From Burkholderia sp. Leaf177 (GTDB taxonomy: Bacteria; Pseudomonadota; Gammaproteobacteria; Burkholderiales; Burkholderiaceae), in assembly GCF_001424345.1 (NCBI RefSeq), contig NZ_LMPF01000024.1, positions 318,498-382,497 on the forward strand: a stretch of DNA of 64,000 nt, read 5' to 3'. Positions 17,762-27,289 of this stretch are shown here, one piece after another. The notes under the pieces were generated by a model. That model made no database searches. It saw only the letters and a list, made by a program, of their open reading frames with translations, and was not told the DNA's origin. Numbering within the stretch: position 1 is the stretch's first letter; every line of letters starts with the position of its first letter. Made by a program: the position numbers and the translations under genes.

Positions 17762-18442
17762 TCAGGTAACCCGCCTTGCCCCGTAATATCTCGATGTCCA
17801 ATAAGCGCTTTTCATTGATTCAATACGAATAAACGCGCCTGTTCGCGGTGCGTGAATGAATTGCTGGTCGCCTACGTAAATGCCAACGTGCGTAGCCGCG
17901 CCCCTCGGCGTATTAAAGAAAACCAGGTCGCCCGGATGCAGGTCGGGTTGCGCGATGGCACTGCCTTTCGTGCTAATTTGCGCCGATAGTCTGGGCAGCA
18001 GCATTCCCGTCACTTTCTGATAGACATAGCGCACGAAACCGCTGCAATCAAGACCTTCTTCTGGCGAATTACCGCCCCATAGATAAGGCACGCCAATCAT
18101 TGTTTCTGCTTTTTTCACTACGCCGGCAAGTTTCGCGCTCGATGCCGTCGATGCAGTCAACGGACTTGCTTGAGCCGATGCATCCGGCTCTTCGTCGGGA
18201 AATATCCTGGCCGCAATAGCCTCGCTATCAAGCGAATTGAGATCCCCGACACTGATCGGATCTATTGAAACGGTGGTGAGACTTGGCTGGGGAGGCGAGG
18301 CATTTGCATTTCCTGTTGCGGTCGAGAAGACGATGCTGCTGCTCACAATAGCAACAAAACGGGATAGATCTCGTTGCAACGAAGACTGTCTACCGCCGCC
18401 TCCGTCCTTCTGGTCGCGCACTCCAAGCGTATTGCGTTCCAT
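17762..18442 (-). CDS. NlpC/P60 peptidoglycan peptidase, operon-coupled paralogue
   Basis: The protein has about 226 residues from ATG 18442 (an ATG at 18451 is also possible and overlaps the ABC gene). A hydrophobic segment RFVAIVSSSIVFSTATGNANA is a probable signal peptide. The C-terminal NlpC/P60 domain has Cys in GLDCSGFVRYVYQ, His in ATHVGIYVG and His in FIHAP. The start abuts the stop of the ABC transporter gene, so the two are translationally coupled. That makes peptidoglycan cleavage part of the secretion operon, perhaps to make room for the envelope-spanning machine or to release adhesin. The role is inferred from context. Confidence 0.88.
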   Translation of the reverse strand: MERNTLGVRDQKDGGGGRQSSLQRDLSRFVAIVSSSIVFSTATGNANASPPQPSLTTVSIDPISVGDLNSLDSEAIAARIFPDEEPDASAQASPLTASTASSAKLAGVVKKAETMIGVPYLWGGNSPEEGLDCSGFVRYVYQKVTGMLLPRLSAQISTKGSAIAQPDLHPGDLVFFNTPRGAATHVGIYVGDQQFIHAPRTGAFIRIESMKSAYWTSRYYGARRVT

Positions 18443-18443
18443 C

Positions 18444-20486
18444 TCAAACATCCGCGGCGTGAGCACGCATTTTCGTAAATGCATCGCGCGAACCGTCGAA
18501 GGCAACGCTTCCATCGGTCAAAACAATCACGCGCTCAACAAGCGAGAGCAGATTGCCACGATCGGTCAATAGCACGACCGTTGTCGCCGAGCTCATCTTG
18601 TCCTTTGCCAGTTCAATAAACGCCTTTTCAGTCGGTCCGTCGAGATTGGCCGTCGGTTCATCGAGCAGCCAGATGGGACGTTGCGTCAACGCGAGACGCG
18701 CCATTGCGAGCATTTGACGTTGCGCCGAAGTCAGCCTTGCAGGCATTTTGTCGAAGCGCGTGTGCAGACCATCCGGCAGCATGGGCGGCAGCCATTGCAA
18801 TGGCGCGCGGCTCAATGCGGCGACGCAGGCTTCATCGGTTTCAGGCGTCTCAGCCGACAAATATTCACCCAGCGTGTCGCCAAGCAGCATGCCGTCCTGA
18901 CCCATGTAGTGCGTCTGATAACTCAGCGCTTCCACGCGACGACCTGTCAGCCGCTGCCCGTTGTAGCGAACCTGGCCGTGTTCCGGCGGCATGAGCCCGA
19001 GCAAAATATGCGCGAGCGTACTTTTTCCGGATGCAGGCGCACCAACAATCGCGACCTTCTCGCCCGGCAATATCTGGAGATTGATGCCGCTTAACAATGG
19101 CTGATTCGGCATATAGCTGAACTGCAGATCGACGGCACGCCATCCCTGCTCGTTCGGTACGGCCTGGACAATATTTGCATCCGTAACCGTGGCCGATTCG
19201 TTTGTGCGATTGATGCCGGCGAACACCGCGCGCAACTGCCGCAGAACGGGAAGGACGCTGACCAGCGCGAACACCGGTTGTCCAAGGCGGCCAGCAAGGA
19301 TCACAGTGGCGAACAGCGCGCCCGCCGCAAGATGACCGCCTTGCAGGAGATAAAACGCCGCAACAACCGTAGCCACGGTCTGCACCGAAGACAACGCCAT
19401 CAGCACCGCGTAACAGCGCGTCTGCAGCACGTGCTTGCGTTCCTCCACGGATGTATTGCGCTCCACGTTGCTCAAAAACATGCTTCGCAACAGGTCGAAT
19501 GCGCCACCAGCCGAGTAAGCCGACGGTTTCGCGAGTGGCGCGAAAGGCGTAGACGGCGTTTCGAGACCGCTTCGCTGCAGATGTTTATCGAAGCGCCATA
19601 CGACTGCGCACTCGATGATCCAGATTGCGAGCGGCACGAACACCAGCCAACCGGCAACAATGGCGATCACCGTAAAAAACATCACGCAGAACAGCACGTC
19701 GAGTACCGTGCTCGCCGCGAGACTCCAGAACAGCGACCGTGCCTTGGCCCATCCAGTCAGTCCGTTGAGCGTTGCCATACCCCAGTCGGTGGTGCGCGAT
19801 AGCGGCGCGCGCACGAGTTGATCGACAACTTGGGGTTCAATGTGGCTACGGATCGAGCGCGACAATCCGACCATGACTTTGGCGCGTTCCATGCGAAACA
19901 GATACTCGAGTCCGAACGCGAGCAACGCGCCAAAGGATAGAACCCACAGCGACGCGTCCGCTTGCGCAGGAATCACGCGGCTATAGATAGCATTCATGTA
20001 CAGCGGAATGACGAGCGCAAAAAGATTGAGCGCAAACGTGCCCCACAGCAGTTGCGACAAGAGCCGGCCTTCTTTACGCCACTGATTGATGAACGTGTGA
20101 AATGACAATGCGCCAAGACGCTGAACCTTTACCACGCGATACAGCGGCTTCACGCTGGCTGATAACGCGGCATTGCCCTGACTTCCGGTCGAAACACCAT
20201 CGGTCAGCACACCGTTTTGCACGCTGACGCATTGCCATAATTGGCTGTCGTCGCGTGCGAGATATACATCGCCGTCGAGTCGCTGCATGCTCGCTCGCAC
20301 TGGCAAAAAATCAAGCCCGTATTCGCGTCCAACCTGATCGAGCAACGCATTTTCACTGCTCGTGCCCGCGAGCGCGGCACACGTGCGACGCCACCGCTCC
20401 TGAGCCAGCTCACCGTGGATACCAGTAATTGCAATGCCCGCAGCTTGAAGTAATGCCGCTGCGGGATACTCCATTTGGATATTCAT
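18444..20486 (-). CDS. Type I secretion ABC transporter, SiiF-like, with degenerate ATPase motifs
   Basis: This 680-residue inner-membrane exporter has a 120-residue N-terminal domain lacking the peptidase Cys-His pair, a transmembrane domain (about 145-415) and a nucleotide-binding domain (450-680). Walker A is intact (GAPASGKST, 482-490), Q-loop Gln is near 530 and Walker B is WLLDE with Glu610. The signature motif, normally LSGGQ, is LTSAQ (585-589), and the switch histidine after the last core strand is Asp642 (LLTDRGN). As T1SS exporters are homodimers, both ATP sites would carry these changes. Neighbours are the adhesin upstream and a coupled peptidase downstream. Function as the adhesin exporter is inferred from context and family. 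Confidence 0.88.
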   Translation of the reverse strand: MNIQMEYPAAALLQAAGIAITGIHGELAQERWRRTCAALAGTSSENALLDQVGREYGLDFLPVRASMQRLDGDVYLARDDSQLWQCVSVQNGVLTDGVSTGSQGNAALSASVKPLYRVVKVQRLGALSFHTFINQWRKEGRLLSQLLWGTFALNLFALVIPLYMNAIYSRVIPAQADASLWVLSFGALLAFGLEYLFRMERAKVMVGLSRSIRSHIEPQVVDQLVRAPLSRTTDWGMATLNGLTGWAKARSLFWSLAASTVLDVLFCVMFFTVIAIVAGWLVFVPLAIWIIECAVVWRFDKHLQRSGLETPSTPFAPLAKPSAYSAGGAFDLLRSMFLSNVERNTSVEERKHVLQTRCYAVLMALSSVQTVATVVAAFYLLQGGHLAAGALFATVILAGRLGQPVFALVSVLPVLRQLRAVFAGINRTNESATVTDANIVQAVPNEQGWRAVDLQFSYMPNQPLLSGINLQILPGEKVAIVGAPASGKSTLAHILLGLMPPEHGQVRYNGQRLTGRRVEALSYQTHYMGQDGMLLGDTLGEYLSAETPETDEACVAALSRAPLQWLPPMLPDGLHTRFDKMPARLTSAQRQMLAMARLALTQRPIWLLDEPTANLDGPTEKAFIELAKDKMSSATTVVLLTDRGNLLSLVERVIVLTDGSVAFDGSRDAFTKMRAHAADV

Positions 20487-20654
20487 TATTTTTGTCCTTT
20501 CTTTAGTTGCGGGAGCGCAATCTCAGGCACCGGCGTGCAGAGGGATAAGCACGCGGCATGTTCTTCGGCCGCGTTCACGTTTAAGAGATTAGCTATCCGA
20601 ATTGAAATACTTGCTTTAATGGAATAGTTTCAAATATAAAAACGAACCACAGAC

Positions 20655-23600
20655 TCAGTGATTCCAGATCAATTGATGACCGCCGAGCGCATAAGTGTCG
20701 GTCGTATGTCCGTCACTGACCGACGTAGTATGCGTCCATCCGTCGAGCGCGGCGTTATGGGACATGGATATAGTGTCTTTCGATCCGGTATTGATTGTCA
20801 GCGTTTCATTTCCGCGTGTCAGGAGGCCAGTAAAGTCGATGGTTATTTTGTCCGCGGCGGTACTGGTCGAGAAATCGATCTTCTGAATATTCGTCACTTT
20901 CGCCAGCATGGTGGTGAGGTCGTACGTCGAAGCTGTATTACCCGTCTTTTGCAATACGTCATTTCCTCCGCCGCCATCCTGACTGGTTTTGGTCACGTCG
21001 GCCTGCGTGTTGAATGTAAAGACGTCATCGCCGGTTGTTCCTACCACTTTTGAGACTGCGCTGTATGTATCGACGCTTGTGCTTTTAGTTACCTTCCCGT
21101 TGGCAAGGTCTACCGTGATGGGTGCGTCCATGTTGGAGTAATTGATGGTGGTAGTGCTGCCGCCGCCGATTATGGTGTTATTAGCGTTACTGGCCATGAG
21201 CGTCTTGGTGCCCGCGCTGCCCATTGAGAAAGTCATGTCTACGCCGTCTTTACCGTGCACCCAGTCGTTATTCTGGCTGCCTCCGCTGTACTGCTGGAAA
21301 TTCGCGATCGTATCGTTGCCGATCAGCGCCCCACCAGCGACCGTCTTGACCACTAATCCAGTATCGAAGTCAGCGTGAACAACGAGCGTAGCGTCCGCAA
21401 CGGCATACACGTTACTCGTGCCGCCACCCGCGTCGATTGAATCGCTGCCATCGGATGCAATAATCCAATCGCTCTGGTTGGCATGCCCCTTGATAATGTC
21501 ATCGCCCGTCGTACCGCGGAACCGGCTGAAGTTAGTCAGCGTGTCGCTTTCCCGGCCGTCGGTGAACGACACCGTTCCAGCATCGAAATCGGCATTCAAG
21601 CCAGTCGTAGTTTTCACATACGAAATAACCGCCCGGGATGCGCTTTGTGCGGCAATGCTCTCTCCGGTTCCGTGATAGTTGCCGTCGATCTTGTTGCCAC
21701 CGCCATTCACGAAGTAGTAATCCTGCTGGTTCGCAGCGCCGTTGATCGTGACATGATTCGCGGTGCCCCAGTTGACAAGATTGCTCATCAAGTTCGATGT
21801 CTTGATTGCGTCGATGTTCTTGAATGTCGCGTATCCAGTAGCACCGTTTGCCACTGTACCGGTCGTCCAGTTAGCTGTGTTATCACCTTGCACAGTTCCG
21901 CTACGCCCGTCCGGATTAAGAACGAATGCGGTGAAAGCGCCACCGTTTACAGCAGTTGCATCGAGTTCATTGCGTCCGCCTCCGCCATCGATAATCGACG
22001 CATACGGATTTCCTTTTATGGCAATCTTGTCGTCACCCGCGCCTCCGCTGATATTGACCAGATTGCTTACCACGAAGGAATCGCCATGATTAGTACCCAC
22101 CACGGTGCCGAACCCATTCACCAACGTGTCCTGGCCGTTTGAGCCCTTCTGCACAATGCCTGTGCCCGTGTCGAGCTGAATTCCGGCGTTAAGCTGCGAG
22201 TAATCGAGTTTGCTGGTCGCGTTATGGCTTACGTAGGTATCGTTGCCCTTCGATGCAATGACAGTGTCGTTAGCGCCTGTACCCAGATCAATCCAATTGT
22301 TTGCGCCGTTCTTTCCTTGATACACATTGCCTGATGCGTTATTGCCCACGATCCTGTCGATATTGGTAATCCGGTCCGTAAAGCCATTACCATTTTTCGA
22401 AACAACGCCTGTTTCCAGATTGATATTCAACGCACCTGTCGAGTTGCTGTAGTCGACCGTATTGTTCGCACCTGATCCACCATCGAAAATATTGGTGCCC
22501 GTCCCGCCGATCATCAAATTGTTGTCGCCGGAAACGTGAATCTCGATGCCGTGATTGGCGCCCCGGATCGTGCTGTTTCCACTCTTGTTCCCAATGATCA
22601 CGTCGATGTCGAACAATCGGTCGACAAAGTCGTTCCCAACGAGCGCGAGGTTACGGTCGAGCGAGATTTCCAGGTGTCCGTCGCCTTCGTAAGCGGTGTA
22701 ATCCACGGTGACCCTTCCGCCCAAACCGCCCGTGACCGTATTGTTGGCGCCGCCGCTGAAGACATGCATGTCTCCGGTGCCGGCGGTGATCGAGTTCGAG
22801 CCGCCGCCCGTTGCGTGGAATTCGCTCGTGCCGCTCCCGCCGATCATGGTGTTCGTTCCGGCGTTCGTGCTCGTGAACGTGTTGGTGCCAGCGCCGCCCT
22901 TGTATAAGGTGTTGCCGCCATCCGCGGCGAATACGTTGACGCCATCGCCGGCATAAAAGGTGTTCGCGCCGCCGACAGATCTTGCTGTATTGGACGTGGC
23001 GCCGCCTACGATCGTGTTGGTCCCCTGCATGACGTCGAACGTGTTGTTACCCGCACCGCCGTAAAGCTGGTTCACGCCCGCGTTCGTTACAAAGTGCGTG
23101 TCGCCACCGGTGCCGATCAACAAATTGTCGCTGCCGGTCAATCCGGTCAGCGTGCCGCCGCCCGCCGCGCCGATGACAGACTGGATATGCGCGAGTGAAT
23201 CCACGCCGCCGTCGCTCTTGACAGCTTTTCCGGTTGCACCGTTTAGATCGACATCGACCGCGCCTGTCATCTCGGCATAGCTGATCGTGTTGAAACCCGT
23301 GCCACCGTCGATAGTGTCGTTCCCGCCACTGCCGATGATCAGGTCGTCACCGCCGCCGGCGAAGATGACGTCATCGCCGTCGCTGCCCTTGATGCGATCG
23401 TTATGCGCCGAACCCGTGATCTGATTCACGCCGCTGAAATGATCGACTGCCGACTTGCCATTCGCATCGGTCCAGCCATTGTTCGACGTCACGCCTTTCG
23501 ACATGTCGATATCAACGCCATCGAGTACGAGCGTGCGTCCGCTGGCGCCGAGGGTGGCGGTGTCGAACGCGCCTGCTCCGGCTCGCGAATAGTCGAGCAC

Positions 23601-25346
23601 GTTCTTGCCGCCACCGCCGGTGTATACGTTGTTGCCGCCATTCGCGATAAACGTGTTGTCGCCCGAGCCGCCTATGAACTGATGGTCGAATGCGTTGCCA
23701 ATGAACGTGTTGGCGCCCGAGCCACCCTTGATGATCTGGATGTTTTCAATACTGTTCGTGGTGTCGCCAGACTTGACGCGGCCCATGTCGACCGTGATTT
23801 CACCGGTCGGCGTTATGCCGAGTGCGCTGCGTACATCGGCGGAAAGGTCCACTGAGAGCGCCGATGTAAATCCGGAATAATCGAGCGTGTTCACGCCGCC
23901 GCCGCCGTCGTAGACGCCGTTCGCCGTGCCGGCAATGATGGTGTCATCGCCGGAACCGGCGTGGATCGACACGTCGTTGTCGTGACGGCTCAGCTGGTAG
24001 ACATCGCTCTCGTTGCGCAAGGCCGTGGGGGAATCGATGACCTGGAACTTGAGATCGGTCGAGCCAGCTTGTCCGGACTCTGCATCGACAAAGTCGATAT
24101 GGATGCTGAACACGCCATCGAGCACTTGCTTGGAGATCGGATAACGCAGCGCAAACTCGTTGGACTTGAGACCAAGTGCAATGCCTTCGTCGGAATTCCA
24201 CAAAATGATGCTCACGCCTTTGGCCGCGAGATCTGCGCTCACCGATACGTCGCTCAATTCACTTACGCTGCCCGCATTGACAATACGCACCATGCTGCCG
24301 GGTTCCGTCGCGCCAGCACTGCTATCGGCGTGAATGGTCCAGTTGGCGGTTTCCTGGCTTAGATCGACATTCCGAGCGCCGTATTGCGTGGAGATCCGGC
24401 CGTCCGTGCGCGCTGCGTCCGCCCCGCCACCCAGGAGATAGTCGTGGGTGGTTTGATCGGCGACAGCTTGCGTTTCCAGCAACACCACGTCCTTCAATGT
24501 CGGAGGGATTGGCGGCGTCGGGTCTACCGGCGTCGGGTCTACCGGCGTTGGGTCTACCGGCGTCGGGTCTACCGGCGTCGGATCTACCGGCGTCGGGTCA
24601 ACCGGCGTCGGGTCTACGGGTGTCGGTTCTACGGGCGTGGGTTCTACGGGCGTCGGTTCTACGGGCGTCGGTTCTACGGGTGTCGGTTCTACGGGCGTCG
24701 GTTCTACGGGCGGCGGGTCCGCTGGCGCCGGCTCTACGGGCGTTGCATCTACAGGCGTTTCATCCTGCGGCACCGGTTCGGCTTTAACCGGCGGATTCTC
24801 CGGCTTGGGCGGCATACCGGCAATATGATCGACGCGCGGCAACTCTTCTGTATCGAAGCGATGCTTGCTCAGGTCTCCCGGATGCACCACCGGCGGCGCC
24901 TTGTGCGCCGCGTCGCTATGGTCGGCGCCCGCGGCTTCCTGCGGCGGCGTTTCAACAACAACGACCTCCTCTTTCGTGACCACTTTGGTCTCTTCCTTGC
25001 TCACCTCTTTCGATGTTTCCTTTTCAGCCGCGCCCTTGCTTTCTTCGTGATGCGCAACAGGCGCGGCAGCGTTTGGCGCGACCGTGACCGTGGTCACATA
25101 GGCCAGCAACTGATCCGACGGAATCTCTTTTCCATCGGCGAATACCAACGTGAAGACCTGCTTGCCCATGGTCGCAAATTGCGCCGCGAACGGGAAAGTC
25201 ATGGTGTGTCCGTCGGCAGTCTTGACAACGATGTCAGGACCGTTGATGGAAATCTGCACGTCGGAGAATTTGAACGGCAACTCGTTTTTCGAGTACGTCT
25301 CGAGAATGACCGTTGTGTCGAGTTGTTTGGGGATTGGCAATTTCAT
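20655..25346 (-). CDS. Large RTX-like secreted adhesin, putative T1SS cargo
   Basis: The product is 1563 residues. Residues 1-90 form a small domain (KQLDTTVILETYSKNELPFKF); a Lys/Glu-rich stretch (about 100-135) follows, then thirteen tandem TPVEP or TPVDP pentapeptides (about 212-278). A domain at 290-440 precedes a long array of glycine/aspartate repeats such as GSGDDTI, GGGDDLI and GGAGDDKI, typical of calcium-binding RTX beta-rolls, many of them degenerate with Asn in place of Asp. It has no N-terminal signal peptide, consistent with C-terminal type I export. It lies between the HlyD and ABC genes, as siiE does in Salmonella, but lacks visible immunoglobulin-like repeats. Adhesin or biofilm function is inferred. 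Confidence 0.85.
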   Translation of the reverse strand: MKLPIPKQLDTTVILETYSKNELPFKFSDVQISINGPDIVVKTADGHTMTFPFAAQFATMGKQVFTLVFADGKEIPSDQLLAYVTTVTVAPNAAAPVAHHEESKGAAEKETSKEVSKEETKVVTKEEVVVVETPPQEAAGADHSDAAHKAPPVVHPGDLSKHRFDTEELPRVDHIAGMPPKPENPPVKAEPVPQDETPVDATPVEPAPADPPPVEPTPVEPTPVEPTPVEPTPVEPTPVEPTPVDPTPVDPTPVDPTPVDPTPVDPTPVDPTPVDPTPPIPPTLKDVVLLETQAVADQTTHDYLLGGGADAARTDGRISTQYGARNVDLSQETANWTIHADSSAGATEPGSMVRIVNAGSVSELSDVSVSADLAAKGVSIILWNSDEGIALGLKSNEFALRYPISKQVLDGVFSIHIDFVDAESGQAGSTDLKFQVIDSPTALRNESDVYQLSRHDNDVSIHAGSGDDTIIAGTANGVYDGGGGVNTLDYSGFTSALSVDLSADVRSALGITPTGEITVDMGRVKSGDTTNSIENIQIIKGGSGANTFIGNAFDHQFIGGSGDNTFIANGGNNVYTGGGGKNVLDYSRAGAGAFDTATLGASGRTLVLDGVDIDMSKGVTSNNGWTDANGKSAVDHFSGVNQITGSAHNDRIKGSDGDDVIFAGGGDDLIIGSGGNDTIDGGTGFNTISYAEMTGAVDVDLNGATGKAVKSDGGVDSLAHIQSVIGAAGGGTLTGLTGSDNLLIGTGGDTHFVTNAGVNQLYGGAGNNTFDVMQGTNTIVGGATSNTARSVGGANTFYAGDGVNVFAADGGNTLYKGGAGTNTFTSTNAGTNTMIGGSGTSEFHATGGGSNSITAGTGDMHVFSGGANNTVTGGLGGRVTVDYTAYEGDGHLEISLDRNLALVGNDFVDRLFDIDVIIGNKSGNSTIRGANHGIEIHVSGDNNLMIGGTGTNIFDGGSGANNTVDYSNSTGALNINLETGVVSKNGNGFTDRITNIDRIVGNNASGNVYQGKNGANNWIDLGTGANDTVIASKGNDTYVSHNATSKLDYSQLNAGIQLDTGTGIVQKGSNGQDTLVNGFGTVVGTNHGDSFVVSNLVNISGGAGDDKIAIKGNPYASIIDGGGGRNELDATAVNGGAFTAFVLNPDGRSGTVQGDNTANWTTGTVANGATGYATFKNIDAIKTSNLMSNLVNWGTANHVTINGAANQQDYYFVNGGGNKIDGNYHGTGESIAAQSASRAVISYVKTTTGLNADFDAGTVSFTDGRESDTLTNFSRFRGTTGDDIIKGHANQSDWIIASDGSDSIDAGGGTSNVYAVADATLVVHADFDTGLVVKTVAGGALIGNDTIANFQQYSGGSQNNDWVHGKDGVDMTFSMGSAGTKTLMASNANNTIIGGGSTTTINYSNMDAPITVDLANGKVTKSTSVDTYSAVSKVVGTTGDDVFTFNTQADVTKTSQDGGGGNDVLQKTGNTASTYDLTTMLAKVTNIQKIDFSTSTAADKITIDFTGLLTRGNETLTINTGSKDTISMSHNAALDGWTHTTSVSDGHTTDTYALGGHQLIWNH
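24514..24715 (-). repeat. 15-bp tandem repeats encoding TPVEP/TPVDP linker
   Basis: About thirteen consecutive 15-base units occur in the adhesin gene: six encode TPVEP and seven TPVDP. As the unit is a multiple of three, slippage would change linker length without shifting frame. The charged, proline-rich tract probably forms an extended rod between the N-terminal domain and the beta-roll region. Confidence 0.9.
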
Positions 25347-25414
25347 GTTAAGGCTCCAGCAGGACGGTCCATCAACATGAACCGTTCAACAATATGATTT
25401 ACAACGTACGGATA

Positions 25415-26710
25415 TCAGGACTCGGAAAGCGCGGTCGATGCGCCCGTCATCAGCGGCTTCAAAAGATACTGCGCGAGCGAACGATGCCCCGCGAGCAAGT
25501 AACCTTCTACGGCCATGCCTGGATATATCGGCTTCTTCAGATTTGCTTTGGGAACTTCCACGGTGACGTCGTAAAAGCGCCCCGTGCGGTCGTCGCCCAG
25601 CGCGTCGGCGCTGACCACCTCCACGCGCCCATTCAGCGTGTCCGTATAACTGTTGCCGAAAGCATTCACGTGCACACGCACCGGCATGCCTTGCCAGATC
25701 TTGTCCCGGTCTTCGGGACGGATCTTGACCTGCGCGACCAGCGGCACGTCGCTTGGGGCAATCTCGAACAAATCGCCGCCGGGTTTGACGACCGCGCCCG
25801 CGTGAGGATTCACGACGCGCTGGATCACGCCGTCGGCAGGGCTGAGTATCTGCGCCTGTTTGCGACGATCCTCGCTGGCCGATGTCTTCGCGTTCGATTG
25901 CGCCAGTTCATCGCGCACTTGCGACAATTGTTTTTGTGCATCGGATATGAAATCCGTTTTGGTCTGATCCACCTTCAGCCGATACTCGCGCTCTTCCGCA
26001 ATCAATCGCGGAACCTTCGCGCGCGCTTCGTTCAATGCACCTTGCGAGCTTTGCAGGTCGGTCCGCTTCTGCAGCAGCACGCCCTCGGCGGCCGCGCCTT
26101 TACGCACGAGCGGTTCGATCATGTCGACCTGCTGTCGCATCAGGGCCACTTCTTTTTCTTGATCCGCGATACGGCTGCGCAATTCCGCCAGTTGCGCGGA
26201 ACGCTGATCGGCCTGCACAGCGGAAATGGAAATGGACTGTTCCAATGTCCGCTGGCGCGACTCGTAAAATCCCTTTTCGCTAGCGATAGCCTTTGCATGT
26301 TCCGGCTCCGCCGACTCGGCCGGAGTGAACGGCGTCCGTGCGATCTCGGCAACCAGCCGCTGTTCGCGAAGACGCAGCGTATCGAGCGCCGCCGTATTCT
26401 TGGCGAACTCCTCGGATACATACGTGTTGTCCATCACCGCAAGCAACTGGCCTTTGTGAACCGATTGCCCTTCACGCACCAGCAGCTTTTCGAGCTGGCC
26501 GCCATCAGGATGCTGGACCACGATGTTGTGGCTTTCCACCCGGATCACGCCCGGTCCGTGAACCAGGACGTCGAGTTTGAACGCGGTTGACCAGAGCGCG
26601 AACAGCATCAGCCCCAGCAGCGCGGCGCCCGTTACACCGCGTGGCGCAAACCGGCGATATGGCGCAACGACATCGGCCACTTTCTTCCTGGTAATTTCGA
26701 ATTTATTCAT
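25415..26710 (-). CDS. HlyD-family periplasmic adaptor, SiiD-like
   Basis: This 431-residue membrane fusion protein bridges the inner-membrane exporter and the outer-membrane channel. It has a single N-terminal membrane segment (GVTGAALLGLMLFALWSTAF, residues 25-44), a lipoyl-like beta region (GGQLEKLLVREGQSVHKGQLL), a long alpha-helical coiled-coil hairpin (about 105-290), a second lipoyl half (ILSPADGVIQRVVNPHAGAVV) and a C-terminal beta-barrel region with the HlyD-typical YPGMAVEGYLLAG. It sits between the MotB-like gene and the adhesin gene in the same direction. Family assignment is secure. Confidence 0.93.
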   Translation of the reverse strand: MNKFEITRKKVADVVAPYRRFAPRGVTGAALLGLMLFALWSTAFKLDVLVHGPGVIRVESHNIVVQHPDGGQLEKLLVREGQSVHKGQLLAVMDNTYVSEEFAKNTAALDTLRLREQRLVAEIARTPFTPAESAEPEHAKAIASEKGFYESRQRTLEQSISISAVQADQRSAQLAELRSRIADQEKEVALMRQQVDMIEPLVRKGAAAEGVLLQKRTDLQSSQGALNEARAKVPRLIAEEREYRLKVDQTKTDFISDAQKQLSQVRDELAQSNAKTSASEDRRKQAQILSPADGVIQRVVNPHAGAVVKPGGDLFEIAPSDVPLVAQVKIRPEDRDKIWQGMPVRVHVNAFGNSYTDTLNGRVEVVSADALGDDRTGRFYDVTVEVPKANLKKPIYPGMAVEGYLLAGHRSLAQYLLKPLMTGASTALSES

Positions 26711-26761
26711 GTTGAGTACCTCTGCACGAGACGCCGTGCCGCTGAGTAATAAGGCCGCCGC

Positions 26762-27289
26762 TTACTTGAGCCGGAGGATGATGGAGTCCTGCGTTCCCTT
26801 CTCCGGAACCGGATTCCTCAACTCGATCTTGTCGCGGGGAATCTTCAGTTCATCGGCGATGGACACCACCATGAGCGAGCGCTCGAACTGCATTCGCAGG
26901 CGCACGCCGAGCGGTGCGTCGGTCGTGCGCGTCAGCGAAAACACCAGGATGCCCCGTGCGCGAATAGCTGCCGCGTTCTGGCTGATCCAGGCACGCGTGG
27001 CGGCACGTTCGGCCGGCTGGAGGAAATTTTCGTCCTCGCCGACTTTCGCGACGAAATCCGTCGGCAGTTGCGTCAGGCTGTCGTCCATCGTCGCCTGATG
27101 CGTGACGGCCATTGCCTCCGCGGACGTCGCGTTGGAAACAGGCGGCGCGTCTGGCGTTCCCGATGAAGGCGTGGCCATTGCTGCGAGCACCTGGAAGATC
27201 ATGCTTAGCAGCATGTAGACCATCAACAACACGGTCATCATGTCGACGTAAGCCGGCCAGATATGGTTACTTTTCGAGCTAGCAGACAT
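26762..27289 (-). CDS. MotB/SiiA-like inner-membrane proton-channel partner
   Basis: The 175-residue protein has one N-terminal membrane helix, PAYVDMMTVLLMVYMLLSMI (about 12-31). Asp16 in AYVDMMT occupies the position of the proton-carrying aspartate of MotB and ExbD/TolR-type proteins. The periplasmic part (about 75-175) faintly resembles an OmpA/MotB domain (QFERSLMVVSIADELKIPRDKIELR) but lacks the usual TDxxG peptidoglycan-binding motif. Its start overlaps the stop of the TolC-like gene as TAATG, so translation is coupled. With the MotA-like protein encoded two genes upstream it would form a proton channel, as SiiA does with SiiB. Confidence 0.8.
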   Translation of the reverse strand: MSASSKSNHIWPAYVDMMTVLLMVYMLLSMIFQVLAAMATPSSGTPDAPPVSNATSAEAMAVTHQATMDDSLTQLPTDFVAKVGEDENFLQPAERAATRAWISQNAAAIRARGILVFSLTRTTDAPLGVRLRMQFERSLMVVSIADELKIPRDKIELRNPVPEKGTQDSIILRLK

